64,000 nucleotides of DNA, from positions 73,621 through 137,620 of the forward strand of contig JBGANR010000015.1 of NCBI GenBank assembly GCA_044222225.1, in the 5' to 3' direction. The notes under the pieces are model-generated. The model was given only the letters and a program-made list of their open reading frames with translations. It did no database searches and was not told where the DNA came from. This document shows positions 42,013-50,790 of this stretch, piece after piece. A program made the position numbers and the translations under genes. The DNA comes from JBGANR01 sp044222225. Lineage in GTDB: Bacteria; Actinomycetota; Actinomycetes; Mycobacteriales; Mycobacteriaceae. How positions within the stretch are numbered: position 1 is the first letter of the stretch; each line of letters opens with the position of its first letter.

Positions 42013-42465
42013 ATGCGTGTTTTGAACGGGCTCGACGAGCTGACCGCCGCTGTGGGGACCCACCTCGGCTACTCGGACTGGGTGACGATCGACCAGGAGC
42101 GGATCGACGAGTTCGCCCACGCGACCGGCGACGATCAGTGGATCCACGTGGACGCCGAGCGGGCCGCGAAGGGGCCTTTCGGCACGACGATCGCCCACGG
42201 CTACCTGACGCTCTCGCTCATCCCGATGCTCTCGTGGCAGGTCTACACGATCGCGGGCACGAAGATGGGGATCAACTACGGCTCCAACAAGGTGCGGTTC
42301 CCGTCGCCGGTGCCGGTCGGCTCGCGGGTGCGCGGCGGCGTCGAGATCGTCTCGGTGACGCCGGGCGGCGGCGGCCATCAGGTCGTCGCGAAGGTCACGG
42401 TCGAGCGCGAGGGCGGTGACCGGCCGGCGTGCGTCGCCGAGGTCGTCAGCGTGGTGATCTTCTGA
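42013..42465 (+). CDS. MaoC-like enoyl-CoA hydratase
   Basis: 150 residues, single hot-dog domain. The hydratase-2 motif is present as FAHATGDDQWIHVD, with Asp and His as the catalytic pair, then GPFGTTIAHGYLTLSL. It hydrates trans-2-enoyl-CoA to (R)-3-hydroxyacyl-CoA. ATG 42013 (MRVLNG) is preferred because AAAGGA lies 7-8 bases upstream; ATG 42007 has almost no spacing. The stop overlaps the kinase-like gene by one base. Confidence 0.92.
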   Translation: MRVLNGLDELTAAVGTHLGYSDWVTIDQERIDEFAHATGDDQWIHVDAERAAKGPFGTTIAHGYLTLSLIPMLSWQVYTIAGTKMGINYGSNKVRFPSPVPVGSRVRGGVEIVSVTPGGGGHQVVAKVTVEREGGDRPACVAEVVSVVIF

Positions 42466-43493
42466 TGGTCGGCGACCCGCCGGGTCTCGATCTCGGTCGG
42501 CTCGGCGCGTGGTTCGCCGGGAACATCGCCGGGGCGCGCGGCGAGCTCACCGCCGAGCTCATCGCGGGCGGCAAGTCGAATCTGACCTATGTCGTGCGCG
42601 AGGGCGCGGCGGAGTGGATCGTCCGCCGCCCGCCGCTGGGGCACGTCCTCGCGACGGCCCACGACATGGGACGCGAGTACCGGATCATGTCGGCGCTCGA
42701 CGGCACGGCCGTGCCGGTGCCCGCGACGTACGGCTTCTGCGAGGACACCGACGTGCTCGGCGCGCCGTTCTACGTCATGGAGCGCGTCGCCGGACATCCG
42801 TACCGGAGCCGCGACGAGCTCGAGCCCCTCGGTCCGGAGCGGACGCGCGCGATCTCGGTCGCGCTCGTCGACACCCTCGCCGACCTGCACGCCGTCGATC
42901 CGACGGCGGTCGGTCTGGCCGACTTCGGACGTCCCGAGGGCTTCCTCGCCCGGCAGGTGCGGCGTTGGCGCAAGCAGCTCGACGCGTCGTACTCCCGGGA
43001 CATCGCCGGCGCGGCCGAGCTGTACGACCGTCTCGCGGCGGACGTGCCGGAGCAGTCGGCGGCCGGGATCGTGCACGGCGACTACCGGCTCGACAACGTC
43101 CTCGTCGTCCTCGGCGACGCCGGGGCGGGCGACCGGCTGACGGCCGTCCTCGACTGGGAGATGGCGACGCTCGGCGACCCGCTCACCGACCTCGGCCTCA
43201 TGTTCGTCTACCACCGGCTCGGCGCGCTGCTCGGGTCGAGCGCGGTGGCCGATGCGGCGTCGGCCCCCGGCTTCCTCACCGAAGACGAGATCATCGCGCG
43301 GTACACGGCGCGCACGGGACGCGACCTGAGCCGATTCGGCTTCTACCTCGGCCTCGCGGCCTACAAGCTCGCCGCGATCCTCGAGGGCATCTACTACCGC
43401 CACCAGGCCGGTCAGACGGTCGGCGCCGGCTTCGATCACATCGGAGACGCGATCGACGTCATGATCGCCACCGGTCTCGACGCGTTGCGCTAG
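42465..43493 (+). CDS. APH-family phosphotransferase (FadE36/ACAD10-11 kinase-domain-like)
   Basis: 342 residues. Aminoglycoside-phosphotransferase fold. Kinase elements: nucleotide loop GGKSNLTYVV, the lysine-equivalent strand WIVRRPP, catalytic loop HGDYRLDNVLV and metal Asp in LDWEMATLGDPLTDLG. All are intact, so kinase activity is likely. Relatives include mycobacterial FadE36 and the N-terminal kinase domain of mammalian ACAD10/11. In Pseudomonas levulinate catabolism (LvaA), a kinase of this fold phosphorylates 4-hydroxyacyl-CoA. Here it precedes an ACAD11-like gene by 32 bases, supporting the same chemistry. Antibiotic resistance is unlikely. Confidence 0.88.
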   Translation: MVGDPPGLDLGRLGAWFAGNIAGARGELTAELIAGGKSNLTYVVREGAAEWIVRRPPLGHVLATAHDMGREYRIMSALDGTAVPVPATYGFCEDTDVLGAPFYVMERVAGHPYRSRDELEPLGPERTRAISVALVDTLADLHAVDPTAVGLADFGRPEGFLARQVRRWRKQLDASYSRDIAGAAELYDRLAADVPEQSAAGIVHGDYRLDNVLVVLGDAGAGDRLTAVLDWEMATLGDPLTDLGLMFVYHRLGALLGSSAVADAASAPGFLTEDEIIARYTARTGRDLSRFGFYLGLAAYKLAAILEGIYYRHQAGQTVGAGFDHIGDAIDVMIATGLDALR

Positions 43494-43525
43494 ATGAATC
43501 AACAATAAGACAAATGGAGCACTAG

Positions 43526-44758
43526 ATGGACTTCGCATACGACGCCCGGACGCAGGAACTGCGGGCGGAACTGCTCGACTTCATGGACGGCCACGTCTAT
43601 CCGGCGGAGGAGGTGTTCGAGAAGCAACTGGCGGAGCAGGACGACAAGTGGGCCTGGGACAGCGCCCCGATCGTCGCCGAACTGCGCGCCGAGGCGCGTC
43701 GCCGAGGGCTGTGGAACTTCTTCCTCCCCGGTGAACACGGCGGCGGGCTGACCAACCTCCAGTACGCGCCGCTCGCGGAGATCACGGGCCGCAGCGGACA
43801 TCTCGCGCCGACGGCGCTCAACTGCTCGGCCCCCGACACCGGGAACATGGAGGTGCTCGCGCTCTTCGGCACCGACGAGCAGAAGAAGCAGTGGCTGGAG
43901 CCGCTGCTGAACGCCGAGATCCGCTCCGCCTTCGCGATGACCGAGCCGGACGTCGCGAGCTCGGACGCCACGAACATCTCCACCAGCATCGTCCGCGACG
44001 GTGACGAGTACGTGATCAACGGCCGCAAGTGGTGGATCACCGGGGCGATGAACCCGAACGCCAAGATCTTCATCGTCATGGGCAAGACGGATCCGACCGC
44101 CGAGCGGCACCGGCAGCAGTCGATGATCCTCGTGCCCCGGGACACGCCGGGCGTCGAGGTCGTCCGGCCGATGCACGTGCTCGGCTACGACGATCACGAG
44201 CACGGCGGACACGCCGAGCTGCGGTTCACCGACGTGCGCGTGCCGGCGAGCAACCTCATCGGTGCGGAGGGGCAGGGCTTCGCCATCGCCCAGGCGCGTC
44301 TCGGGCCGGGCCGGATTCACCACTGCATGCGGTCGATCGGCATCGCCGAGCGGGCGATCGAACTCATGTGCGAGCGTGTCGACGCGCGCGTCGCGTTCGG
44401 CAAGCCGCTGTCGGAGCAGGGCGTGATCCGCGACTGGATCGCCGAGTCCCGGGTGCGTCTGGAACAGCTGCGGCTGCTCGTGCTCAAGGCCGCGTGGCTC
44501 ATGGACACCGTCGGCAACAAGGCGGCGCACACCGAGATCCAGGCCATCAAGATCGCGACGCCGGCGACCGTGGAATGGATCCTCGACAAGGCGATCCAGG
44601 CGCACGGCGCGGGCGGCCTCTCGCAGGACTTCCCGCTGGCCAATCAGATCGCCGGCATCCGCACGCTGCGCTTCGCCGACGGCCCGGACGAGGTGCACAA
44701 GAACGCGCTCGCCAAGGCCGAGCTGCGACGTCAGGCGGCCGCCCGGAGCGCCCGGTGA
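43526..44758 (+). CDS. acyl-CoA dehydrogenase, ACAD10/11-like
   Basis: 410 residues. Belongs to the ACAD10/11-type branch rather than the straight-chain FadE branch. Diagnostic stretches are GLWNFFLPGEHGGGLTNLQY, SAPDTGNMEVL, LVLKAAWLMDTVGNKAA and IQAHGAGGLSQDFPLA. The catalytic Glu is in ADGPDEVHK. In human ACAD11 this domain is fused to an APH-type kinase; here kinase and dehydrogenase are adjacent genes. It may act on a phosphorylated 4-hydroxyacyl-CoA to give an enoyl-CoA (inference from that family). The 32-base leader is AT-rich compared with its surroundings. Confidence 0.9.
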   Translation: MDFAYDARTQELRAELLDFMDGHVYPAEEVFEKQLAEQDDKWAWDSAPIVAELRAEARRRGLWNFFLPGEHGGGLTNLQYAPLAEITGRSGHLAPTALNCSAPDTGNMEVLALFGTDEQKKQWLEPLLNAEIRSAFAMTEPDVASSDATNISTSIVRDGDEYVINGRKWWITGAMNPNAKIFIVMGKTDPTAERHRQQSMILVPRDTPGVEVVRPMHVLGYDDHEHGGHAELRFTDVRVPASNLIGAEGQGFAIAQARLGPGRIHHCMRSIGIAERAIELMCERVDARVAFGKPLSEQGVIRDWIAESRVRLEQLRLLVLKAAWLMDTVGNKAAHTEIQAIKIATPATVEWILDKAIQAHGAGGLSQDFPLANQIAGIRTLRFADGPDEVHKNALAKAELRRQAAARSAR

Positions 44759-45942
44759 CGGCGGTCGAGCCGGTGCCCCTGCGCGCGCGGGTCGAGGCGT
44801 TTCTCACCGAGCACGACCCGGCGACGACCGACCGGCTCGAGTTCCTGCGCGCCCGGTACGACGCGGGCCTGGCCTGGGTGGCCTTCCCCGTGGGGCACGG
44901 CGGGCTCGGCCTGCCGCAGGCGCTCCAGCCCGAGGTCGACCGGCTGTTCGCCGAGGCCGGGGCACCGGACAACGACAGCCGGGCCAACGGCATCGGCCTC
45001 GGCATGGCCGGTCCGACGATCCTGGCCTTCGGCACCGAGGAGCAGAAACAGCGCTACCTGCGCCCGCTGTGGACGGGCGAGGAGGTCTGGTGCCAGCTCT
45101 TCAGCGAGCCGGGCGCGGGCTCCGATCTCGCCGGGCTCGCGACGCGGGCCGTCCGGGACGGTGATCACTGGGTGGTCACCGGGCAGAAGGTGTGGACGTC
45201 CGGCGCGCAGAACGCGCGCCTGGCGATCCTCGTCGCCCGCACGGATCCGGATCTGCCCAAGCATCAGGGCCTGACGTACTTCCTCATGGACATGACCGAT
45301 CCCGGCGTCGACGTGCGTCCGCTGCGGCAGATCACCGGCGAGGCCGAGTTCAACGAGGTCTTCCTCACCGAGGTGCGGGTGCCGGACGCACAGCGGCTCG
45401 GCGCCGTCGGCGAGGGCTGGAAGGTGGCCAACGCGACGCTCAACACCGAGCGCGTCTCGATCGGCGGCCGGGCGGCCGTCCGCGAGACGGGCATGATCGG
45501 CCGCGTCGCGCAGACCTGGCGCGAGAACCCCGAGCGGCGGACGCCGGAGCTGCAGGATCGTCTGCTGCGGCTGTGGGTCGACGCCGAGGCCGCGCGACTG
45601 ACCGGTCTGAGGTTGCGGCAGAAGCTGGCCTCCGGCCGGCCCGGCCCGGAGGGCTCGGCGATGAAGCTGACCTTCGCCCGCGTCGCGCAGCAGCTCTCCG
45701 GCCTCGAGGTCGAACTGCTGGGCGAGGACGGGCTGCGGTACTCGGACTGGACGCTCGTGCGACCGCGCGAGGTCGAGTTCACCGGCCGCGACGCCGGCTA
45801 CCGCTACTTGCGGGCGAAGGGCAACTCGATCGAGGGCGGCACGTCGGAGATCCTGCGCAACATCGTCGCCGAGCGCGTGCTGGGGCTGCCGCCCGAGCCA
45901 CGCGTCGACAAGGACATCCCGTGGAAGGACCTGAAGAAGTGA
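44755..45942 (+). CDS. acyl-CoA dehydrogenase, catalytic subunit type
   Basis: 395 residues. FAD-site motifs are FSEPGAGSDLAGLATRA and WVVTGQKVWTSGA. The catalytic Glu is in EGGTSEILRN, so the chain is catalytically complete. GTG 44755 overlaps the previous stop (GTGA) and its own stop overlaps the next GTG. The following gene encodes an acyl-CoA dehydrogenase that lacks the catalytic Glu. Such paired genes commonly form alpha2beta2 heterotetramers with bulky substrates (for example ChsE1-ChsE2 in M. tuberculosis), and I infer the same here. Confidence 0.92.
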   Translation: MTAVEPVPLRARVEAFLTEHDPATTDRLEFLRARYDAGLAWVAFPVGHGGLGLPQALQPEVDRLFAEAGAPDNDSRANGIGLGMAGPTILAFGTEEQKQRYLRPLWTGEEVWCQLFSEPGAGSDLAGLATRAVRDGDHWVVTGQKVWTSGAQNARLAILVARTDPDLPKHQGLTYFLMDMTDPGVDVRPLRQITGEAEFNEVFLTEVRVPDAQRLGAVGEGWKVANATLNTERVSIGGRAAVRETGMIGRVAQTWRENPERRTPELQDRLLRLWVDAEAARLTGLRLRQKLASGRPGPEGSAMKLTFARVAQQLSGLEVELLGEDGLRYSDWTLVRPREVEFTGRDAGYRYLRAKGNSIEGGTSEILRNIVAERVLGLPPEPRVDKDIPWKDLKK

Positions 45943-47042
45943 CGGATGTGGACCTTCTGTACACCGACGTCGAGGACGACCTGCGGGCGTCGGTGCGGGA
46001 TCTGCTCGCCCGGCGGTGCACGCCGACGGCGCTGATCGCGCTGTACGACGGCGACCGCGCGCCGGTGGCGCCGCTCTGGCGGGAACTCGCGAGCGATCTC
46101 GGCCTGGCCGCGCTCCTCGTGCCGGAGGAGCTCGGCGGCGCCGGCGCGTCGCCGGCCGTGGCGGGCGTCGTGCTGGAGGAGCTCGGCCGCGCCGCCGCTC
46201 CGGTGCCGTTCCTCACGAGCGCCGTCATCGCGACGGCCGCGCTGCTGCCGGGCGTCGAGGGCGAGGCCGCCGGCGGGCTGCTCGCCGTCTTGGCCGAAGG
46301 GGAGCGGACGGCCGCCCTCGCGGTGCCGTTCTCTGCGGGGCCGGCCAGCCCCGTTCGGGCGGTCGCCGTCGACGGCGGACGTCTGACGGGCTCCGTCCGG
46401 AGCGTCGCCGGCGCCCTGGAGGCGGACGTCCTGCTCGTCCTCGGCGACGACGGCGTGCTCTACTCCGTCCCGGCCGGTGACGACGCGGTCGAGGTCGCGC
46501 CGGTCGTGTCCCTCGACATGACCCGGGCACTCGCCGACGTCACGTTCTCGGGAGCACCCGGCGAGCAGGTCGTCGCCGACGGCGGCCCGGCCGTCTCCGG
46601 CGCACTCGAGCTCGGTGCGGCGCTGCTCGCGTCCGAACAGGCGGGCGTGGCGCAGTGGTGCCTGGAGACGACGGTCGGCTACCTCAAGGAGCGGCGGCAG
46701 TTCGGCCGCGTCGTCGGCGGCTTCCAGGCGCTCAAGCACCGCCTGGCCGACCTCTTCACGTCGGTGGAGTGCACGTCGGCGGCGGCGCGCTACGCGGCGG
46801 TCGTCTCCGGAACGGACGATGCGGGCGAACGCGCGATCGCGGCGGCCGTCGCTCAGGCGTACGCCTCGGACGTCGCCGTGACGGCGGCCGAGGAGGCCGT
46901 CCAACTGCACGGCGGCATCGGCATGACGTGGGAACACCCGGCGCACCTCTACCTCAAACGCGCCAAAGCCGACCAGATCGGGCTCGGCACCGGGGGAGCG
47001 CACCGGGCTCGGCTGGCCGATCTCGTCGACCTGCCGGCGTAA
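45939..47042 (+). CDS. acyl-CoA dehydrogenase, partner subunit lacking catalytic Glu
   Basis: 367 residues. Divergent acyl-CoA dehydrogenase: the middle beta domain is poorly conserved, while the C-terminal four-helix domain is clear (YLKERRQFGRVVGGFQALKH, AVQLHGGIGMTWEHPAHLYLKRAK). The usual GGTxE at the C-terminus is replaced by KADQIGLG, so the catalytic base is missing. This fits the beta subunit of an alpha2beta2 enzyme with the overlapping upstream gene. GTG 45939 overlaps that gene's stop as GTGA. It is the last gene of the operon, followed by two large hairpins. Confidence 0.9.
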   Translation: MTDVDLLYTDVEDDLRASVRDLLARRCTPTALIALYDGDRAPVAPLWRELASDLGLAALLVPEELGGAGASPAVAGVVLEELGRAAAPVPFLTSAVIATAALLPGVEGEAAGGLLAVLAEGERTAALAVPFSAGPASPVRAVAVDGGRLTGSVRSVAGALEADVLLVLGDDGVLYSVPAGDDAVEVAPVVSLDMTRALADVTFSGAPGEQVVADGGPAVSGALELGAALLASEQAGVAQWCLETTVGYLKERRQFGRVVGGFQALKHRLADLFTSVECTSAAARYAAVVSGTDDAGERAIAAAVAQAYASDVAVTAAEEAVQLHGGIGMTWEHPAHLYLKRAKADQIGLGTGGAHRARLADLVDLPA

Positions 47043-47059
47043 CCGACCGGTATCTGTCA

Positions 47060-47106
47060 CTGAGCGGGGCGACGCGGACGTATGTGCCGCGCGTCGCCCC
47101 GCTCAG
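47060..47106 (+). terminator. terminator of the catabolic operon
   Basis: A perfect 17-bp stem (left arm 47060-47076, right arm 47090-47106; core GAGCGGGGCGACGCG) with a 13-base loop starts 18 bases after the last stop. No U-tract follows. Confidence 0.75.
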
Positions 47107-47124
47107 GTGTCGACTTCGCCGCGG

Positions 47125-47163
47125 ACGACACAACCGGACGGGTTCTCCGTCCGGTTGTGTCGT
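47125..47163. terminator. second hairpin, beside the sigA stop
   Basis: ACGACACAACCGGACGG (47125-47141) and its exact complement (47147-47163) form a 17-bp perfect stem with a 5-base loop GTTCT. It is 7 bases from the sigA stop and probably ends sigA transcription while backing up the first hairpin. Confidence 0.75.
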
Positions 47164-47169
47164 TTCTGC

Positions 47170-48660
47170 TCAGTCGAGATAGTCGCGCAGCACCTGCGAC
47201 CGCGACGGGTGGCGCAGCTTCGACATGGTCTTCGACTCGATCTGACGGATGCGCTCGCGCGTCACGCCGTAGACCTGACCGATCTCGTCAAGCGTGCGCG
47301 GCTGGCCGTCGGTGAGGCCGAAGCGCAGACGCACGACGCCCGCTTCACGCTCGGACAGGGTCTCGAGCACCGACTGCAGCTGATCCTGCAGCAGGGTGAA
47401 GGAGACGGCGTCGACGGCCACGACGGCCTCGGAGTCCTCGATGAAGTCGCCGAGCTGGCTGTCACCCTCGTCGCCGATCGTCTGGTCGAGGGAGATGGGC
47501 TCACGCGCGTACTGCTGGATCTCCAGCACCTTCTCCGGCGTGATGTCCATCTCCTTGGCGAGTTCCTCCGGAGTGGGCTCGCGGCCGAGGTCCTGCAGCA
47601 ACTCGCGCTGGATGCGGCCGAGCTTGTTGATGACCTCCACCATGTGGACGGGGATGCGGATGGTGCGCGCCTGATCGGCCATCGCGCGCGTGATCGCCTG
47701 CCGGATCCACCACGTGGCGTACGTGGAGAACTTGTAGCCCTTGGTGTAGTCGAACTTCTCGACCGCACGGATGAGGCCGAGGTTGCCCTCCTGGATGAGG
47801 TCGAGGAAGGCCATGCCGCGGCCGGTGTAGCGCTTGGCCAGCGAGACGACGAGTCGCAGGTTCGCCTCGAGCAGGTGGTTCTTGGCGCGGTTGCCGTCGC
47901 GGGAGACCGCCGAGAGGTCGCGTCGCTGGGCCACGGTCAGCTTCTCGCCGGAGGCGAGGATCGTCCGCATCCGTTCCGTGGCGTAGAGGCCGGCCTCGAT
48001 CCGCTTGGCGAGGTCCACCTCCTCCTCGGCGTTGAGCAGCGCGACCTTGCCGATCTGCTTGAGGTAGGCGCGCACCGAGTCGGCGGACGCCGTCAGCTCG
48101 GCGTCCTTGCGGGCCTGCCGCAGTGCCTCGGACTCCTCCTCGTCCCAGACGAAGTCGCCGGACGCCTTGTCCTTCTCGGTCGGCTCGTCGACCTCCTCCG
48201 CGTCGGCGGCGGCGGGCTTCTTCGCCTTGGTACGACTGCCCTTCTCCTCGTCGGGGTCGGCGGCGTCGATCTCGACGTCGTCGACCAACTCGACGAGATC
48301 GGGCTCGCCGTCGAGATCGGCCTCGTCGACGGCGCCGGTCGGATCCGCCGGATCGGCGGCCGTCGCCGGGCCGGCCTTGCGGGTCGTCGCCTTGCGCGCG
48401 GGCGCCTTCTTGGCGGGAGCCCGCTTCGTCGCGGTGGTCGCCGCCTTCTTGGCGGGTGCCCGCTTGGCAGGCGCCTTCTTCGCGGCGGTGGCCGTGGTGG
48501 ACGCGGCCTTCTTGGCCGGCGCCTTACGTGTGGTCGCCGTCTTGGCCGGGGCCTTCTTCGCCGCCGCCTTCTTGGCCGGGGCCTTCCTGGCGGTCGCCTT
48601 CTTCGCCGGCGTGTCCGATACGGTCGACTCGGAGGTCGGGGAAGAATCGATTGCTGCCAC
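47170..48660 (-). CDS. sigA: principal RNA polymerase sigma factor SigA
   Basis: 496 residues. Essential housekeeping sigma factor. From EPTEKDKASGDFVWDE onward it is almost identical to mycobacterial SigA: region 2 LRLVVSLAKRYTGRGMAF, 2.4 STYATWWIRQAITRA, region 3 GREPTPEELAKEMDI and region 4.2 RERIRQIESKTMSKLRH. The N-terminal 120 or so residues are a basic, repetitive PAKKA/RKAPA tail followed by an acidic stretch. GTG 48660 is set by AAAGG (48667-48671) 6 bases upstream. Transcribed after ppgK with a hairpin between, it has its own promoter with a perfect TATAAT. Confidence 0.98.
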   Translation of the reverse strand: MAAIDSSPTSESTVSDTPAKKATARKAPAKKAAAKKAPAKTATTRKAPAKKAASTTATAAKKAPAKRAPAKKAATTATKRAPAKKAPARKATTRKAGPATAADPADPTGAVDEADLDGEPDLVELVDDVEIDAADPDEEKGSRTKAKKPAAADAEEVDEPTEKDKASGDFVWDEEESEALRQARKDAELTASADSVRAYLKQIGKVALLNAEEEVDLAKRIEAGLYATERMRTILASGEKLTVAQRRDLSAVSRDGNRAKNHLLEANLRLVVSLAKRYTGRGMAFLDLIQEGNLGLIRAVEKFDYTKGYKFSTYATWWIRQAITRAMADQARTIRIPVHMVEVINKLGRIQRELLQDLGREPTPEELAKEMDITPEKVLEIQQYAREPISLDQTIGDEGDSQLGDFIEDSEAVVAVDAVSFTLLQDQLQSVLETLSEREAGVVRLRFGLTDGQPRTLDEIGQVYGVTRERIRQIESKTMSKLRHPSRSQVLRDYLD

Positions 48661-48768
48661 TCGGGACCTTTCAGAACATACGATGGGGGACGCGAAGAGA
48701 CGCAGAACGCCGCCCGCGGCAGCCTGAAACGGATGTCGATCAGAGGCTTGCGCGACGCGGACCGTTCC

Positions 48769-48774
48769 ATTATA
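48769..48774 (-). promoter_or_regulatory. sigA promoter -10
   Basis: A perfect TATAAT on the minus strand, about 110 bases before the sigA GTG. No TTGACA-like -35 is seen at 17 bases. The leader would be about 100 nt. Confidence 0.6.
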
Positions 48775-48802
48775 ACGGCCGTCCTCGATCACGGCGGTCC
48801 TG

Positions 48803-48838
48803 CGTGGTGACGGGCCGCGCATACGGCCCGTCACCACG
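48803..48838 (-). terminator. hairpin after ppgK
   Basis: GTGGTGACGGGCCG (48804-48817) and its exact complement (48824-48837), plus one outer C-G pair, give a 15-bp stem with a 6-base loop. It starts 6 bases beyond the ppgK stop and separates ppgK from sigA. Confidence 0.65.
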
Positions 48839-48844
48839 GGGACG

Positions 48845-49603
<759 letters not shown>

Positions 49604-49848
49604 CTCGCGCTCCTGTCGTGACGATGACTGCGGTGGTCGGCCGTACCCGGCCGTCCGGGTCGTGGGGCGACGGCTCAGCGGCCGCCACCCGGCGGTCTCA
49701 GACTAGGACGAAGCGGCCGGGCCCGGAGCCGGTTGCGGCACGTCGGACGATGTCCGTCGCGGATGTCCGAAGCGGCGTGCCGCGGTGCCGACGCCGCGTC
49801 GGTCGACCCGGCGGGAGCGGAGGCGGTCTCGCGTGCTGCGATGGACCG

Positions 49849-50775
49849 ATGACGGGTGAACCGACGGAGAAGGCCACGACCTCGGATGGGCGGACCGCCG
49901 ACGGGCGCGCCTACGAGGACTTGAGGCGGATCGCCGTGGCCGTCGCGGAGGCCGCGGCGGTGCACGTGCGTCTGCGACGGCCGGAGGTGTTCGCGCAGCC
50001 GACCGGTTACGACGACGGGGCGGCCGCGTCGTCGGTGACGGCGAAGAGCACGCCCACGGATCCGGTGACGATCGTCGACACGGAGTCGGAGCGGATCGTC
50101 CGCGATGAGCTGGCGCGGAGGGCGCCGGGCGATCCGATCCTCGGTGAGGAGGACGGCGGCACGATCGAGGCGCCCGAGAGCGTGCGGTGGGTGGTCGATC
50201 CGATCGACGGCACCGTCAACTTCCTCTACGGCCTAGGCGGGCACGCGGTCTCCGTCGCGGCGCAGGTCGGCGGCGTATCGGTGGCCGGAGCCGTCGTCGA
50301 CGTGCCGGGCGCGATCACGTACTCGGCGGCGCGAGGCGGCGGCGCCTGGGCCGCGCCGTCGGGAGCCGCGGGCGATGCCGGACGTCGGCGGCTGCGGGTC
50401 AACCCGGTGCGCGATCTCGGGCGGGCGCTGGTGGGCACCGGATTCGGCTACGCGCCGGACCGGCGCCGCCTGCAGGGCGGGTTCCTTGCGGCACTGCTGC
50501 CGCGGGTGCGAGACATCCGCCGCCTGGGCTCGGCGGCGCTCGATCTGTGCCATGTCGCGTCGGGAGCACTGGACGCGCACTACGAGCACGGCCTGAGTCC
50601 GTGGGACTGGGCCGCCGGCACGTTGGTCGCGGAGGAGGCCGGCGCCGTCGTCGGGTTGCCCGATCCCTCCTCACGCAGTGCGGGCGGCGATCTCACCGTG
50701 GTGGCGGCGCCGGGGGTGGCCGACGCGCTGCGCGGGCTGCTGGACGAGATCGGGGCGTCGGCACCGCTCGCGTGA
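49849..50775 (+). CDS. suhB: inositol-1-monophosphatase family protein
   Basis: 308 residues. Mg-dependent phosphatase giving myo-inositol for phosphatidylinositol, lipoarabinomannan and mycothiol. Metal motifs: GEEDGG at about 99-104, DPIDGT at 117-122, and the C-terminal WDWAAGTLVAEEAG. ATG 49849 is chosen as the first in-frame start with conserved sequence soon after; the ribosome site is weak. The first 20 residues are variable. It is divergent from ppgK, as in M. tuberculosis (Rv2702/Rv2701c), and 15 bases from the convergent cei gene. Confidence 0.93.
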   Translation: MTGEPTEKATTSDGRTADGRAYEDLRRIAVAVAEAAAVHVRLRRPEVFAQPTGYDDGAAASSVTAKSTPTDPVTIVDTESERIVRDELARRAPGDPILGEEDGGTIEAPESVRWVVDPIDGTVNFLYGLGGHAVSVAAQVGGVSVAGAVVDVPGAITYSAARGGGAWAAPSGAAGDAGRRRLRVNPVRDLGRALVGTGFGYAPDRRRLQGGFLAALLPRVRDIRRLGSAALDLCHVASGALDAHYEHGLSPWDWAAGTLVAEEAGAVVGLPDPSSRSAGGDLTVVAAPGVADALRGLLDEIGASAPLA

Positions 50776-50790
50776 CGCCGGCGCACCCGC

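Noticed and set aside
42465..43493. Aminoglycoside-resistance phosphotransferase
   Set aside because: The fold is shared, but the gene is buried in an acyl-CoA catabolic operon and resembles the FadE36/ACAD10 kinase group.
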